DNA of 35,888 nucleotides. Origin: Minisyncoccota bacterium (GTDB lineage: Bacteria > Patescibacteriota > Minisyncoccia > JAHIHE01 > JAGLIN01). Positions within the stretch are counted from its first letter, which is position 1. Every line of letters begins with the position of its first letter. The stretch spans positions 1-35,888 of the forward strand of contig JAGLJF010000051.1 of NCBI GenBank assembly GCA_023142595.1, given 5' to 3'. Of the stretch, positions 1 through 7,587 are shown piece by piece. Under the pieces are notes generated by a model. The model saw only the letters and a list, made by a program, of their open reading frames with translations. It had not been told where the DNA came from and searched no databases. Both the position numbers and the translations under genes were made by a program.

Positions 1-1083
1 AAAAATGTAAAAATTGAAAAAATGATTGGAATTCAAGATGTTGATAAAATAAAAAAAATTATCACAGATTATAAATTCCAAGAAAAATCTTTTGCAGAGC
101 CAAAAGTTTTTGCCGAAAAGAAAGAAGATGAAGTCAAATATTTTCCGACAGATCAGTCAGTTTTCAAAATTCGAGGAAAATATGTTGGTGAGGTCTGGCT
201 TGAGATCTTGGAAAATATCTTGAAATTTGGAAGATTAAATCCGACTTGGTACGGTGGAAATGTAAAGGAGCTTTTTAATATCGCAGCTGTTGTTACAGAT
301 GAAAATTCAGACGAGCCAAAAATGTTTTCGCATATGCAAATAAATGAGGTTGATATCGAAAATTATTGTTCACATATAATGACTGGCGAAAAGGGGGATG
401 AGGTTTATACATATGGAGAAAGACTTTGGGATTACAAGGGAATAAATCAAGTAGAAGATGTTATAATCCCATACTTGAAACAATACCCAACGGATCGGGC
501 TGCGCTGGCAATGATGTTTGATCTAACAAACGATCATAAAGCAGAAAGGGCTCCTTGTATGACTCAAGTTCAAGTGACTACTTTGGAAGATAAAGTGAAT
601 ATGACAGCATATTTTCGTTCTCATGCAATTTTTTCTGGTTGGGCATTGAATGCCTTCGGACTGAGAAAAGTTCAAAAATATATAGCTGAAAAACTTTCAA
701 AGAAACTTGGAACTTTAACAATTTTTTCAAATTGTGCTCACATTTATGATAATGAATGGCAGACAGCTGAGGGTATTGTAGAAAAATATGGAAATAAAAT
801 GAAACTTGAAGCCGCCGATCCAAGAGGATATTTTATTATTAATATTGAAAATGAGAATATAGTAATTAAGCATTATACTCCCGACGGAAAGTTTATTCAA
901 GAATTTAGACAGAACGGAAAAGAAAAAAGTGCAACTGTAAAATTATATAGAAAATTATTATCAGCCAAGGCTATTTCAGAAATTTCGCATGCTTTTGATC
1001 TCGGAGCGGAAATACAAAAAGCTGAGACAGCGATAAAGCTTGGATTTACATATGTACAAGACAAAGAGATAATCTCAAAATAA
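1..1083 (+). CDS. Thymidylate synthase-like protein (archaeal-type TS plus DUF4346-like C-terminus), probably 5'-truncated
   Basis: Likely makes dTMP from dUMP in the cytoplasm. The centre (about residues 48-245 counting from ATG 22) follows the ThyA fold: a catalytic-Cys motif APCMTQVQ with Cys179, then FRSHAIFSGWALNAFG, matching the RSxDxxxGxPxN segment, and NCAHIY, matching the DxHIY segment. The last 90 residues (DPRGYFII ... AEIQKAETAIKLGFTYVQD) look like the DUF4346-type domain I recall joined to TS in archaea and Patescibacteria. The ORF track starts at ATG 22, but the frame is open to base 1 (reads KNVKIEK before the Met). The residues MIGIQDVDKIKKII resemble the end of an MtrA-like domain, so the protein may continue upstream of the window. 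It abuts tmk (TAA directly followed by ATG). TS assignment is good; the exact start is unknown. Confidence 0.8.
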   Translation, partial: KNVKIEKMIGIQDVDKIKKIITDYKFQEKSFAEPKVFAEKKEDEVKYFPTDQSVFKIRGKYVGEVWLEILENILKFGRLNPTWYGGNVKELFNIAAVVTDENSDEPKMFSHMQINEVDIENYCSHIMTGEKGDEVYTYGERLWDYKGINQVEDVIIPYLKQYPTDRAALAMMFDLTNDHKAERAPCMTQVQVTTLEDKVNMTAYFRSHAIFSGWALNAFGLRKVQKYIAEKLSKKLGTLTIFSNCAHIYDNEWQTAEGIVEKYGNKMKLEAADPRGYFIINIENENIVIKHYTPDGKFIQEFRQNGKEKSATVKLYRKLLSAKAISEISHAFDLGAEIQKAETAIKLGFTYVQDKEIISK

Positions 1084-1680
1084 ATGAAAAATCAAAAAGG
1101 AAAATTCATTGTTTTATATGGAATAAATAATTTGGGTAAAACTACACAAGCAAAAATGCTGGTAAATTATTTTAATAAAAAAAATATTAAAGCTGAGTAT
1201 ATAAAATATGCTATTTACGATTTAGAGCCTGCTGGAAAATTAATTAATGAATATTTAAGGAATGGCAACCCACGTAATTTTAGCCCAAGAGAGTTTCAAA
1301 TTTTGCAATATATTAATAAGATTAATTTTGAGAATATCCTCAAGGAAAAATTAGATAATGGCATTAGCATCATTGCAGAAGATTATACGGGGACGTCTAT
1401 CGCATGGGGTGCTGGTGCAGGGGTTGATATGGAATTTTTAGAATATCTATACTCCTTTATATATAAAGAAGATTTAGCAATTTTGTTTGATGGAGAAAGA
1501 TTTACAGATTCTATAGAAAAGAATCATAAGCATGAAAATAATAGTGTTCTTATTGATAAAGTTAGACAAGTTCATTTGGTGTTGGCAGAAAAATACAACT
1601 GGAAAAAAATTAATGCCAATGAAACAATTAATGAAATTCATAATAATATTGTAAAAATTATTGAAAAAGAAATATTTTAG
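1084..1680 (+). CDS. tmk: Thymidylate kinase-like nucleoside monophosphate kinase
   Basis: Expected to phosphorylate dTMP to dTDP, the step after thymidylate synthase. The 198 residues are close to the usual Tmk length. The P-loop is LYGINNLGKTTQ at the N-terminus, and the EDYTGTSIAWGAGAG segment (about residue 100) sits where Tmk has DRYxxSxxAYQGAG. Two normally conserved positions differ: Asn replaces Asp in the P-loop lead (GINN for GxDG), and the DRY arginine is Asp (EDY). It may therefore be a divergent Tmk subfamily or act on a related deoxynucleotide. The ATG follows the upstream stop with no gap and dut follows 34 bases later, so the three genes form a dTTP-synthesis operon. No Shine-Dalgarno is seen. 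Confidence 0.78.
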   Translation: MKNQKGKFIVLYGINNLGKTTQAKMLVNYFNKKNIKAEYIKYAIYDLEPAGKLINEYLRNGNPRNFSPREFQILQYINKINFENILKEKLDNGISIIAEDYTGTSIAWGAGAGVDMEFLEYLYSFIYKEDLAILFDGERFTDSIEKNHKHENNSVLIDKVRQVHLVLAEKYNWKKINANETINEIHNNIVKIIEKEIF

Positions 1681-1714
1681 AAATAAAAAAATATAACTAT
1701 ATAATATTAAGGCA

Positions 1715-2140
1715 ATGATTAAAATTAAAATTCAAAAAATTGGCGATGTGAAAACTCCTAATTATGCTCACAAAGGTGATGCGGGGCTTGATATTTATTC
1801 GGCAGAAGATGATTATGTTTTGAAAGTTGGAGAACGAAAGGGATTTAAAACTGGTATTAAAATGGAAATTCCAGAAGGATATGTGGCTCTTTTTTGGGAT
1901 AAAAGTGGTTTGGCTATAAATCATGGAATCAAAACGATGGGTGGCGTTATCGACTGTACTTATCGAGGGGAATTTATCGTGATTTTGAAAAATCTTGGAG
2001 AAGAAGATTACAAAATTGAAAAAAATTCTAAAATATCTCAAATATTAATTCAAAAAGTTGAGGAAGCTGAATTTGAAGAAGTTGAGTCATTGGAAAGCAC
2101 TGAGCGAAATGAAGGCAAATTTGGAAGCACGGGGAAATAA
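1715..2140 (+). CDS. dut: dUTP diphosphatase (dUTPase)
   Basis: Hydrolyses dUTP to dUMP and pyrophosphate, keeping uracil out of DNA and feeding dUMP to thymidylate synthase. All five trimeric-dUTPase motifs are visible in order: AGLDIYSA (1), DKSGLA (2, with Asp where PRSGLA has Arg), GGVIDCTYRGE (3, uracil pocket), KISQILIQK (4) and the C-terminal ERNEGKFGSTG (5). The length of 141 residues is typical. It lies downstream of the TS-like and tmk genes, consistent with one pyrimidine-deoxynucleotide operon. The motif-2 arginine replacement is mildly unusual. Confidence 0.92.
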   Translation: MIKIKIQKIGDVKTPNYAHKGDAGLDIYSAEDDYVLKVGERKGFKTGIKMEIPEGYVALFWDKSGLAINHGIKTMGGVIDCTYRGEFIVILKNLGEEDYKIEKNSKISQILIQKVEEAEFEEVESLESTERNEGKFGSTGK

Positions 2141-2184
2141 TAACGGAATTATTAATTCTCTATAATTACGAAACATTATTAAAA

Positions 2185-2289
2185 TGTCATCTCAAAATAA
2201 GTGAAACGATTGAGAGATCTAAAAAATGTAATAAACGAGATAAATTTCGTTTATAGATTTCTCGTCGCTATCGCTCTCACGAAATGACA
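2185..2289. repeat. Imperfect palindromic intergenic element, TGTCAT...ATGACA type
   Basis: A roughly 105-base imperfect inverted repeat begins TGTCAT and ends ATGACA. Inside, GAGAGATCT faces AGATTTCTC and ATAAACGA faces TCGTTTAT. It belongs to the dispersed element family seen in most longer intergenic gaps of this window. Confidence 0.7.
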
Positions 2290-2335
2290 AATCATAATTT
2301 TGTAATCAAAGAAAATTTTTAATAATGATTATTTG

Positions 2336-2369
2336 AAAAAAGAGCTTTAAATATAAAGCCTCTTTTTTT
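2336..2369 (+). terminator. Rho-independent terminator after dut
   Basis: AAAAAGAG-CTTTA pairs with TAAAG-C-CTCTTTTT (one bulged C), with an AATA loop and a run of seven T. It closes the dTTP operon just before the lysS promoter. Confidence 0.8.
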
Positions 2370-2396
2370 GACTAATTTCAAATAAAATAGTATATT
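2368..2396 (+). promoter_or_regulatory. Sigma70-type promoter for lysS
   Basis: TTGACT, a 17-base spacer and TATATT stand about 30 bases upstream of the lysS ATG, overlapping the T-run of the preceding terminator. Confidence 0.65.
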
Positions 2397-2427
2397 TAAA
2401 GGTAGTTAAAGATTAAATTTAAATGAA

Positions 2428-3978
2428 ATGATAGACAAATTAAAACAGGCTAGGCTTGATAAATTAGATAATATTTTCAAAGCTGGGATTGATCCATATC
2501 CTGCAAAATCAACTAGAACACATAATATTAAGAAGGCTCTGGAAGATTTCGATGAGCTTTCAAAATCCGAAGAAAACATCACTATTTCAGGGAGAATCAG
2601 AACAACTAGGGTTCACGGTGCCCTTACTTTTATTGACCTTGAAGACCAAAGTGGACAAATGCAGTTGTTTTTTCGAAAAGATGATATTGATGATGAAAAG
2701 TATGAGATGCTTGATAATTTAGATATGGGAGATTTTTTGCAAGCAGAAGGAATTTTATTCACTACGAAAAGAGGGGAGCAGACACTAGGAATTAGGGATT
2801 ATAAAATTCTGACAAAGTCTTTATTGCCTTTGCCAGAAAAATGGCATGGACTTCAAGATGAAGAATCGCGATATCGAAAAAGATATCTTGATTTGATTAT
2901 GAATAAAGATACAAAAGAGCTTTTTATAAAAAGAACAGAATTTACAAATCATGTCAGACAGTTTTTGAACAATAGCGGATATATGGAAGTTGAAACTCCA
3001 GTTCTTGAGGCAATTCCTGGAGGTGCTGACGCTGAACCATTTACGACACATCATAATAAACTTGATATAGATTTATATCTTCGTATTTCTTTGGAATTAC
3101 ATTTGAAAAGATTGTTGGTTGGTGGATTTGAAAAGATTTATGAAATTGGAAAAGTTTTTCGAAACGAGGGAATGAGTACTCAACATTTGCAAGAATTTAC
3201 AATGCTTGAATTTTATTGGGCTTATGCTGATTATGAAGATTTGATGAGTTTTGTGGAAAAATTTTATATGGAGATAATTGAAAAAACATTTGGCACTTTA
3301 GAAATTCCATATCAAGACACTGTTTTGAATTTCAAAGCTCCATGGCCTCGAATTGATTATCGCGAAGTTGTTTTGAAAGAATCTGGAGTTGATATTGATT
3401 TGTATCCGACGAAAGAAGATATGCAGAAGATTGTGAAAGAAAAAGGAATAAAAGTTGATCCAAAGGCAGGAAGAGGACGACTTATTGATCAACTTTATAA
3501 AAAACTTGTTAGACCAAAATTAATTCAACCGTCCTTCCTTATCAATCAACCTCTTGATATTTCACCGTTGGCCAAGAAAAAAGACGATGACAAGTCTAAA
3601 GTTCAAAGAATGCAAGTTTTGATTGCGGGATCAGAAATTGGTAATGGATTTTCGGAACTTAACGATCCGATTGATCAGAGAGAAAGATTTGAAGCGCAAG
3701 ACAAATTGCGAGCAGAAGGTGATGACGAAGCACAAATGATGGATGAGGATTTTATTGAAGCCCTGGAATATGGTATGCCACCGACAGCTGGATTTGGTGT
3801 TGGAATCGATAGATTGTTTATGATTTTAACAAATCAAGAAAGTATTCGAGATGTTGTCTTTTTTCCAACAATGAGAACGAAACATTTTAAATTAAAAGTA
3901 GAAACTGGAGAGCATAAGGTAAAAATGGGAGAAGCTGAAATGAAGATTGAGAAGAAAGAATCTAAGAAGAAAAAATGA
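2428..3978 (+). CDS. lysS: Lysyl-tRNA synthetase, class II
   Basis: Charges tRNA-Lys with lysine using ATP. Residues about 50-140 form the N-terminal anticodon-binding OB domain (ITISGRIRTTRVHGALTFIDLEDQ). The class II catalytic core follows: motif 1 around GYMEVETPVLEAIPGGADAEPF, motif 2 FRNEGMSTQHLQEFTMLEFYWAY, and motif 3 GFGVGIDRLFMIL. IRDVVFFPTMR is the usual end of bacterial LysRS. The 516 residues are normal length plus a short lysine-rich tail (KKESKKKK). The stop overlaps the start of the next gene (ATGA), so the two are translationally coupled. The leader has no Shine-Dalgarno. Confidence 0.97.
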   Translation: MIDKLKQARLDKLDNIFKAGIDPYPAKSTRTHNIKKALEDFDELSKSEENITISGRIRTTRVHGALTFIDLEDQSGQMQLFFRKDDIDDEKYEMLDNLDMGDFLQAEGILFTTKRGEQTLGIRDYKILTKSLLPLPEKWHGLQDEESRYRKRYLDLIMNKDTKELFIKRTEFTNHVRQFLNNSGYMEVETPVLEAIPGGADAEPFTTHHNKLDIDLYLRISLELHLKRLLVGGFEKIYEIGKVFRNEGMSTQHLQEFTMLEFYWAYADYEDLMSFVEKFYMEIIEKTFGTLEIPYQDTVLNFKAPWPRIDYREVVLKESGVDIDLYPTKEDMQKIVKEKGIKVDPKAGRGRLIDQLYKKLVRPKLIQPSFLINQPLDISPLAKKKDDDKSKVQRMQVLIAGSEIGNGFSELNDPIDQRERFEAQDKLRAEGDDEAQMMDEDFIEALEYGMPPTAGFGVGIDRLFMILTNQESIRDVVFFPTMRTKHFKLKVETGEHKVKMGEAEMKIEKKESKKKK

Positions 3979-4379
3979 AAAAAGTAATGATATTTGGGAC
4001 ATTTGATATATTTCACAAAGGTCATGAAGATTTTTTCAGACAAGCGCGAGAATTCGGTCAATATTTGATTGTTGTAGTGGCGCGAAATGAAAATGTATTG
4101 AAAATCAAAGGAAATTTGCCGAGAAATAATGAAATTGCCAGGAGGGATGAAATAGTCAAGAGTGGTTTAGCAGATGAAGTTGTTTTGGGAAATTATAGTG
4201 ATAAATATAAAATTATTCAAGATAATAAACCAGATGTGATTTGTTTGGGATATGATCAGCAAGTTTCAGAAGATGAGTTGAAAAATAAATTAATTAAATT
4301 TGGTCTTGAGAATACAAGAATAGTCAGATTAAATTCATTTCATCCAAAAACTTATAAATCCTCAAAGCTAAGAAAATAG
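3975..4379 (+). CDS. Cytidylyltransferase-family nucleotidyltransferase, RibL-like
   Basis: A 134-residue HIGH-superfamily nucleotidyltransferase. GTFDIFHKGH gives the HxGH nucleotide-binding motif near the N-terminus. VVVARNENVLKIKG, DEVVLGNYSDKYKIIQDNKPDVICLGYDQQV and the C-terminal SSKL match the pattern of archaeal FAD synthetase RibL and of glycerol-3-phosphate cytidylyltransferases. The GYDQ segment and length favour RibL-like FAD synthesis, but the substrate cannot be fixed from sequence. It overlaps lysS by four bases and must be co-expressed with it. Confidence 0.8.
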   Translation: MKKVMIFGTFDIFHKGHEDFFRQAREFGQYLIVVVARNENVLKIKGNLPRNNEIARRDEIVKSGLADEVVLGNYSDKYKIIQDNKPDVICLGYDQQVSEDELKNKLIKFGLENTRIVRLNSFHPKTYKSSKLRK

Positions 4380-4383
4380 CAAT

Positions 4384-4408
4384 AAAAAAACCCAAAAAAA
4401 TTTGGGTA
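4384..4408 (-). terminator. Minus-strand terminator of the 32-residue peptide gene
   Basis: On the minus strand CCCAAA-TTTT-TTTGGG is followed by a run of T. It lies directly after the stop of the small minus-strand ORF at 4411-4509; on the plus strand no comparable T-run follows. Confidence 0.65.
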
Positions 4409-4410
4409 AA

Positions 4411-4509
4411 TTACATAAGCGCGACAGCGATTAAGAATATTATCACTGCAAGTATGGTTGCTATCCATATTTTTCTAACTATTTTATTTCCTTTTGTTCC
4501 TAAATCCAC
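4411..4509 (-). CDS. Small single-pass membrane peptide (32 aa, GTG start)
   Basis: Not in the ORF track because of its length. The reading is (M)DLGTKGNKIVRKIWIATI, then LAVIIFLIAVALM: a short charged N-terminus followed by one hydrophobic helix reaching the C-terminus. A strong AAGGAGG lies 9 bases before the GTG, a promoter-like TTGATA-16-TATTCT lies upstream (4532-4559), and a hairpin with a T-run follows the stop. This full expression cassette on the strand opposite to its neighbours makes a real gene likely. No family is recognised; a small regulatory membrane protein or toxin-like peptide is possible but unproven. Confidence 0.6.
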   Translation of the reverse strand: MDLGTKGNKIVRKIWIATILAVIIFLIAVALM

Positions 4510-4531
4510 CTTATATAGCCTCCTTATCTTT

Positions 4532-4559
4532 AGAATATCACATCTTATAGATTTATCAA
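4532..4559 (-). promoter_or_regulatory. Promoter of the 32-residue membrane peptide
   Basis: Minus strand: TTGATA, 16-base spacer, TATTCT, about 20-30 bases upstream of the AGGAGG/GTG start signals. Confidence 0.5.
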
Positions 4560-4575
4560 GTAGAGTTATATGAAA

Positions 4576-4692
4576 TTGAGAGGGATTTCTCCATTTTGTT
4601 TCACTTCAGTTGAAATGACAAATTATTATTTTGTGTAAAAAATAGATATTATCAATTGTAAACAAAGATCCTGAAATGAATTCAGGATGACA
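4576..4692. repeat. Two dispersed palindromic elements upstream of serS
   Basis: The first reads GAGGGATTTCTCC...GAAATGACA (4576-4620) and the second GATCCTGAAATGAATTCAGGATGACA (4667-4692), with TCCTGAA facing TTCAGGA. Both end in ATGACA like the other copies in the window. Confidence 0.65.
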
Positions 4693-4719
4693 AAATAACA
4701 ATAAAAATAATTTAAACAT

Positions 4720-6024
4720 ATGTTGGATATAAAATTTATCAGAGAAAATGCTGAAGAGGTGAAGCTTGCGGCAAAAAATAAGAATATTCAAATTGATATT
4801 GATAAACTTCTTGAAGTTGATGAGAAGAGAAGGAAGTATATTTCTGAGATTGATCAGTTGCAAGCGCAAAGAAATCAAATTGCCAAAGATGCCAAAGGAC
4901 AAAGACCAACGGAAGAACAAATTAAAGAAGGGAAAAAAGTGAAAGACGAGTTTCTGAAGACTGAAGAAAAATTTAAAAAAATAGACAAAGAATATTTTGA
5001 CTTGATGGTTAAAGTCCCGACAATTCCATCTCCTGACACTCCAGTTGGAAAAAGTGAGGAAGAAAATGTAGAATTTTTCAAATGGGGAAAGCCGACAAAA
5101 TTTGATTTTGAGCCAAAAAGTTATATTGAACTTGCAGAAAATCTTGATCTTTTGGATATGGAAAAGGGAACAAAAGTGGCGGGATACAGAGGTTATTATG
5201 TTAAAAATGAAGCTGTCATGCTTCAGATGGGATTGATGATGTTTGCACTTGAAAAATTGATTGCCAAAGGTTTCACTCCAATGATTCCGCCAACACTTGT
5301 GCGTGATTTTGCTCTTTTTGGAAGTGGATATTTTGCAGGAAAACAGTACGATCCTGAAGTGGATGAGATATATAAAATTGATAATGATGAAAAACTTGCA
5401 GATGGCAGCGTCAAAAAAGAAGATAAATTTTTAGTTGGAACTGCAGAACCATCACTTTTGGCGTATTATGCGAATGAAATTTTGGATGAAAAGGATTTGC
5501 CATTGAAAATGTGTGGTTTTTCACAATGCTATAGAAGTGAAATTGGAAGTTATGGAAAAGATACAAAGGGGATTTATCGCGTGCATGAGTTTATGAAAGT
5601 TGAACAAGTCTGCATTACAAAAGCAGATACAGAAGAGTCAAATAAAATGCAAGAAGAAATGGTGGAAATTTCCAAGGAAATTCACCAAGATTTAGGATTG
5701 CCATATCGCGTACTTCAAATTTGTACGGGGGATATGAGCACAGGAAAATATAAGATGTTTGATTTGGAAGCATGGATGCCAAGTCGAAACAGTTATGGTG
5801 AAACTGGTTCGGCTTCAAATTTTTTAGACTGGCAATCAAGAAGATTGAATGTGAAATATAAAGATAAAGATGGGAAGAAGAAATTTGTGCATATGCTCAA
5901 TAATACAGCGCTTCCAAGCGTGAGGCCGATGATTGCAATTATGGAAAACTTTCAACAAGCAGATGGTTCAATTATTGTGCCGGAAGTTTTGAGAAAATGG
6001 ATTGGGAAAGATAGAATTGGGTAA
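4720..6024 (+). CDS. serS: Seryl-tRNA synthetase
   Basis: Charges tRNA-Ser (and tRNA-Sec where present) with serine. The N-terminal about 105 residues form the long antiparallel coiled coil that grips the tRNA (heptad-rich VDEKRRKYISEIDQLQAQRNQIAKDAKG). The class II core has the TAEPSLLAYYANEI segment, motif 2 FSQCYRSEIGSYGKDTKGIYRVHEFMKVEQV, and motif 3 NNTALPSVRPMIAIMENFQ. The 434 residues are normal. ATG 4720 gives the canonical MLDIKFIREN start. No Shine-Dalgarno is visible. Confidence 0.97.
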   Translation: MLDIKFIRENAEEVKLAAKNKNIQIDIDKLLEVDEKRRKYISEIDQLQAQRNQIAKDAKGQRPTEEQIKEGKKVKDEFLKTEEKFKKIDKEYFDLMVKVPTIPSPDTPVGKSEEENVEFFKWGKPTKFDFEPKSYIELAENLDLLDMEKGTKVAGYRGYYVKNEAVMLQMGLMMFALEKLIAKGFTPMIPPTLVRDFALFGSGYFAGKQYDPEVDEIYKIDNDEKLADGSVKKEDKFLVGTAEPSLLAYYANEILDEKDLPLKMCGFSQCYRSEIGSYGKDTKGIYRVHEFMKVEQVCITKADTEESNKMQEEMVEISKEIHQDLGLPYRVLQICTGDMSTGKYKMFDLEAWMPSRNSYGETGSASNFLDWQSRRLNVKYKDKDGKKKFVHMLNNTALPSVRPMIAIMENFQQADGSIIVPEVLRKWIGKDRIG

Positions 6025-6044
6025 AAAAAATAAGCAGAGCAGCT

Positions 6045-6419
6045 TCATTGAGCTGGTGCTTTAGATTCTAGATATTCAATTGCAAGCTTATTTGATTCGC
6101 AAATTGAAAATGTAGAATGACCCGCTGAAAGTTTTGAACTATCTATTTGTGTACTATAACTTTCATCCATATTTTCTTGAACTGCATCAACTGTTTTTAG
6201 AGTTGTTGCAATTTTGACTGCTTCTAGACATACGAAGGTTTCGTATACTTCTTTTTTCCAGAAATCAGGATTCTTGTCTTGAAAATATTTAATCCTCTTT
6301 TTGAAGAAAGTTGGTAGCTCATGGAACTTTTTAGCTAACCACTCCCTATTTCTTTCATATTCTTCTTTTATTTTTGCCTCGTAAAAGGCATCTCTCTCTG
6401 CATTATCTTTAAATCTCAT
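6045..6419 (-). CDS. Conserved-looking small protein of unknown function (124 aa)
   Basis: The track extends this ORF to 6506, but the better start is ATG 6417-6419: AAGGTGATCAAG precedes it and the upstream promoter lies inside the longer ORF. The product is soluble and charged (MRFKDNAERDAFYEAKIKEEYERNREWLAKKF), with a helical LPTFFKKRIKYFQDKNPDFWKKEVYETFVCLEAVKIA stretch. No signal peptide, membrane segment or known motif is seen. It is encoded opposite to serS and the hydrolase and has its own good promoter. I do not recognise a family. Confidence 0.65.
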   Translation of the reverse strand: MRFKDNAERDAFYEAKIKEEYERNREWLAKKFHELPTFFKKRIKYFQDKNPDFWKKEVYETFVCLEAVKIATTLKTVDAVQENMDESYSTQIDSSKLSAGHSTFSICESNKLAIEYLESKAPAQ

Positions 6420-6420
6420 C

Positions 6421-6449
6421 TTGATCACCTTGTAAAAATGACTTATAAA
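6421..6449 (+). promoter_or_regulatory. Promoter for the alpha/beta hydrolase
   Basis: TTGATC, 17-base spacer, TATAAA. The predicted start site is only about 8 bases before ATG 6463, so the transcript would be nearly leaderless. Confidence 0.5.
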
Positions 6450-6476
6450 TATATCATACTCTATGAATAATGTCAA
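6448..6476 (-). promoter_or_regulatory. Promoter for the 124-residue minus-strand gene
   Basis: Minus strand: TTGACA (perfect), 17-base spacer, TATATT with an extended TGA. Its -10 overlaps the -10 of the plus-strand hydrolase promoter by two bases, and its -35 lies inside the hydrolase coding sequence. Confidence 0.65.
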
Positions 6477-7572
6477 CCTCCAAGAAAAACAAATAAAAAT
6501 AGACAATTTAAATATAAATTATAAAGAAATTGGAAATGGTGATATTCCGATTGTTTTGTTACATGGATGGGGAATTGATTCAGATAAGTATATGGAGTTG
6601 GCAAATTTGATAGTTAATTCAAATACGACACAAAAAAATAAATCAGAAAACAGTGAAACTTCACAAGAGAGTTTTATTCAGGAAAATGGAGTTAATGAGA
6701 ATAATGATAATTTGCAAAAAAGCTCCAGTCAAGAAACTGAAGCCAACGAAGATTCCTCCCCTGATAAGGGGAGGTTAGGAGGGGTTGATTTACGTTTTCA
6801 AACCCCCCAACCCCCCTTGTCAGGGGGGAATAATTCTCCTTATAAAATCATCATTCCAGATCTTCCTGGGTTTGGAAAAAGTGATGAGCCAGATGAAAAT
6901 TGGAATTTAGATAATTATGTTGAATTTACAGACAAATTTATAAAAAGCGTAACACAAGCAAGAGGATTTGAACTTTTGAAAAACATTATTAAAAAATCAA
7001 ATATAAAAGATCTGATGAATGGTGGATTTAGTTCAATTTCTGATACCAAAACAGAAGAAAAGAAAAAAGTTATTTTAGTCGGTCATTCTTTTGGCGGAAG
7101 GATCGCGATTAAGTATGCTGTAAAATATCCAGATAAAATTGAGAAATTGGTTCTTACTGGCGCGGCTGGAATCAAACATTCGCTTTCTAGGAAACAAAAG
7201 ATATTGTATGTTGCAACGAAAACTGGAAAAACAATTTTTTCTTTGCCTGTGATTAATAAATTTCAAAAATATGCCGAAAAGTTTTTATATAAAATTATCA
7301 GAGAAAAAGATTATAGAAAAGCGAGTTTGAGAATGAAAGAAATTATGAAAAAAGTTCTTGCGGAAGATTTAACGCCGATTTTGGAGAAAATAAAAACCAC
7401 AACACTTTTATTGTGGGGTAGGCTTGATAATTCAACTCCACTTTCTGATGGAAAGTTAATGAATGAAAAAATTGAAAATTCTGAACTTGTGATTTTTGAT
7501 GATGCAAATCATTCTTTGCCATATCAAAAGCCAGAAGAGTTTACAAAAGATATAATTAAATTTATCACATAA
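6463..7572 (+). CDS. Alpha/beta hydrolase with an in-frame palindromic repeat insertion
   Basis: A cytoplasmic serine hydrolase of the alpha/beta fold; the substrate is unknown. Visible are the oxyanion segment VLLHGWGID, the DLPGFGKSDEP strand-loop, the nucleophile elbow GHSFGG, the acid WGRLDNSTPL and the catalytic His in DDANHS near the C-terminus. It is unusually long (369 aa) because about 75 residues sit between MELANLIVN and YKIIIPDLPGFG. The first part is Asn/Glu/Ser-rich (NTTQKNKSENSETSQES). The second (SSPDKGRLGG ... PQPPLSGGNN) is the translation of a GC-rich palindromic element. The fold resumes in frame, so the enzyme is probably intact with a surface loop. murF follows after 123 bases. 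Confidence 0.85.
   Translation: MNNVNLQEKQIKIDNLNINYKEIGNGDIPIVLLHGWGIDSDKYMELANLIVNSNTTQKNKSENSETSQESFIQENGVNENNDNLQKSSSQETEANEDSSPDKGRLGGVDLRFQTPQPPLSGGNNSPYKIIIPDLPGFGKSDEPDENWNLDNYVEFTDKFIKSVTQARGFELLKNIIKKSNIKDLMNGGFSSISDTKTEEKKKVILVGHSFGGRIAIKYAVKYPDKIEKLVLTGAAGIKHSLSRKQKILYVATKTGKTIFSLPVINKFQKYAEKFLYKIIREKDYRKASLRMKEIMKKVLAEDLTPILEKIKTTTLLLWGRLDNSTPLSDGKLMNEKIENSELVIFDDANHSLPYQKPEEFTKDIIKFIT
6752..6831. repeat. GC-rich palindromic element inserted in the hydrolase coding sequence
   Basis: Two perfect hairpins, CCTCCCCT-GATA-AGGGGAGG (6755-6774) and CCCCCCT-TGTC-AGGGGGG (6811-6828), flank a longer-range pairing of GGTTAGGAGGGGTTGA with TCAAACCCCCCAACC. The GC content is far above its surroundings. 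A half copy lies in noncoding DNA at about 20211-20243. Confidence 0.85.
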
Positions 7573-7587
7573 TTTCTATCCGGATTT

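Noticed and set aside
6420-6506. Extended N-terminus of the minus-strand gene at 6045
   Set aside because: The extension covers its own promoter, and the internal ATG with AAGGTG upstream is better placed.
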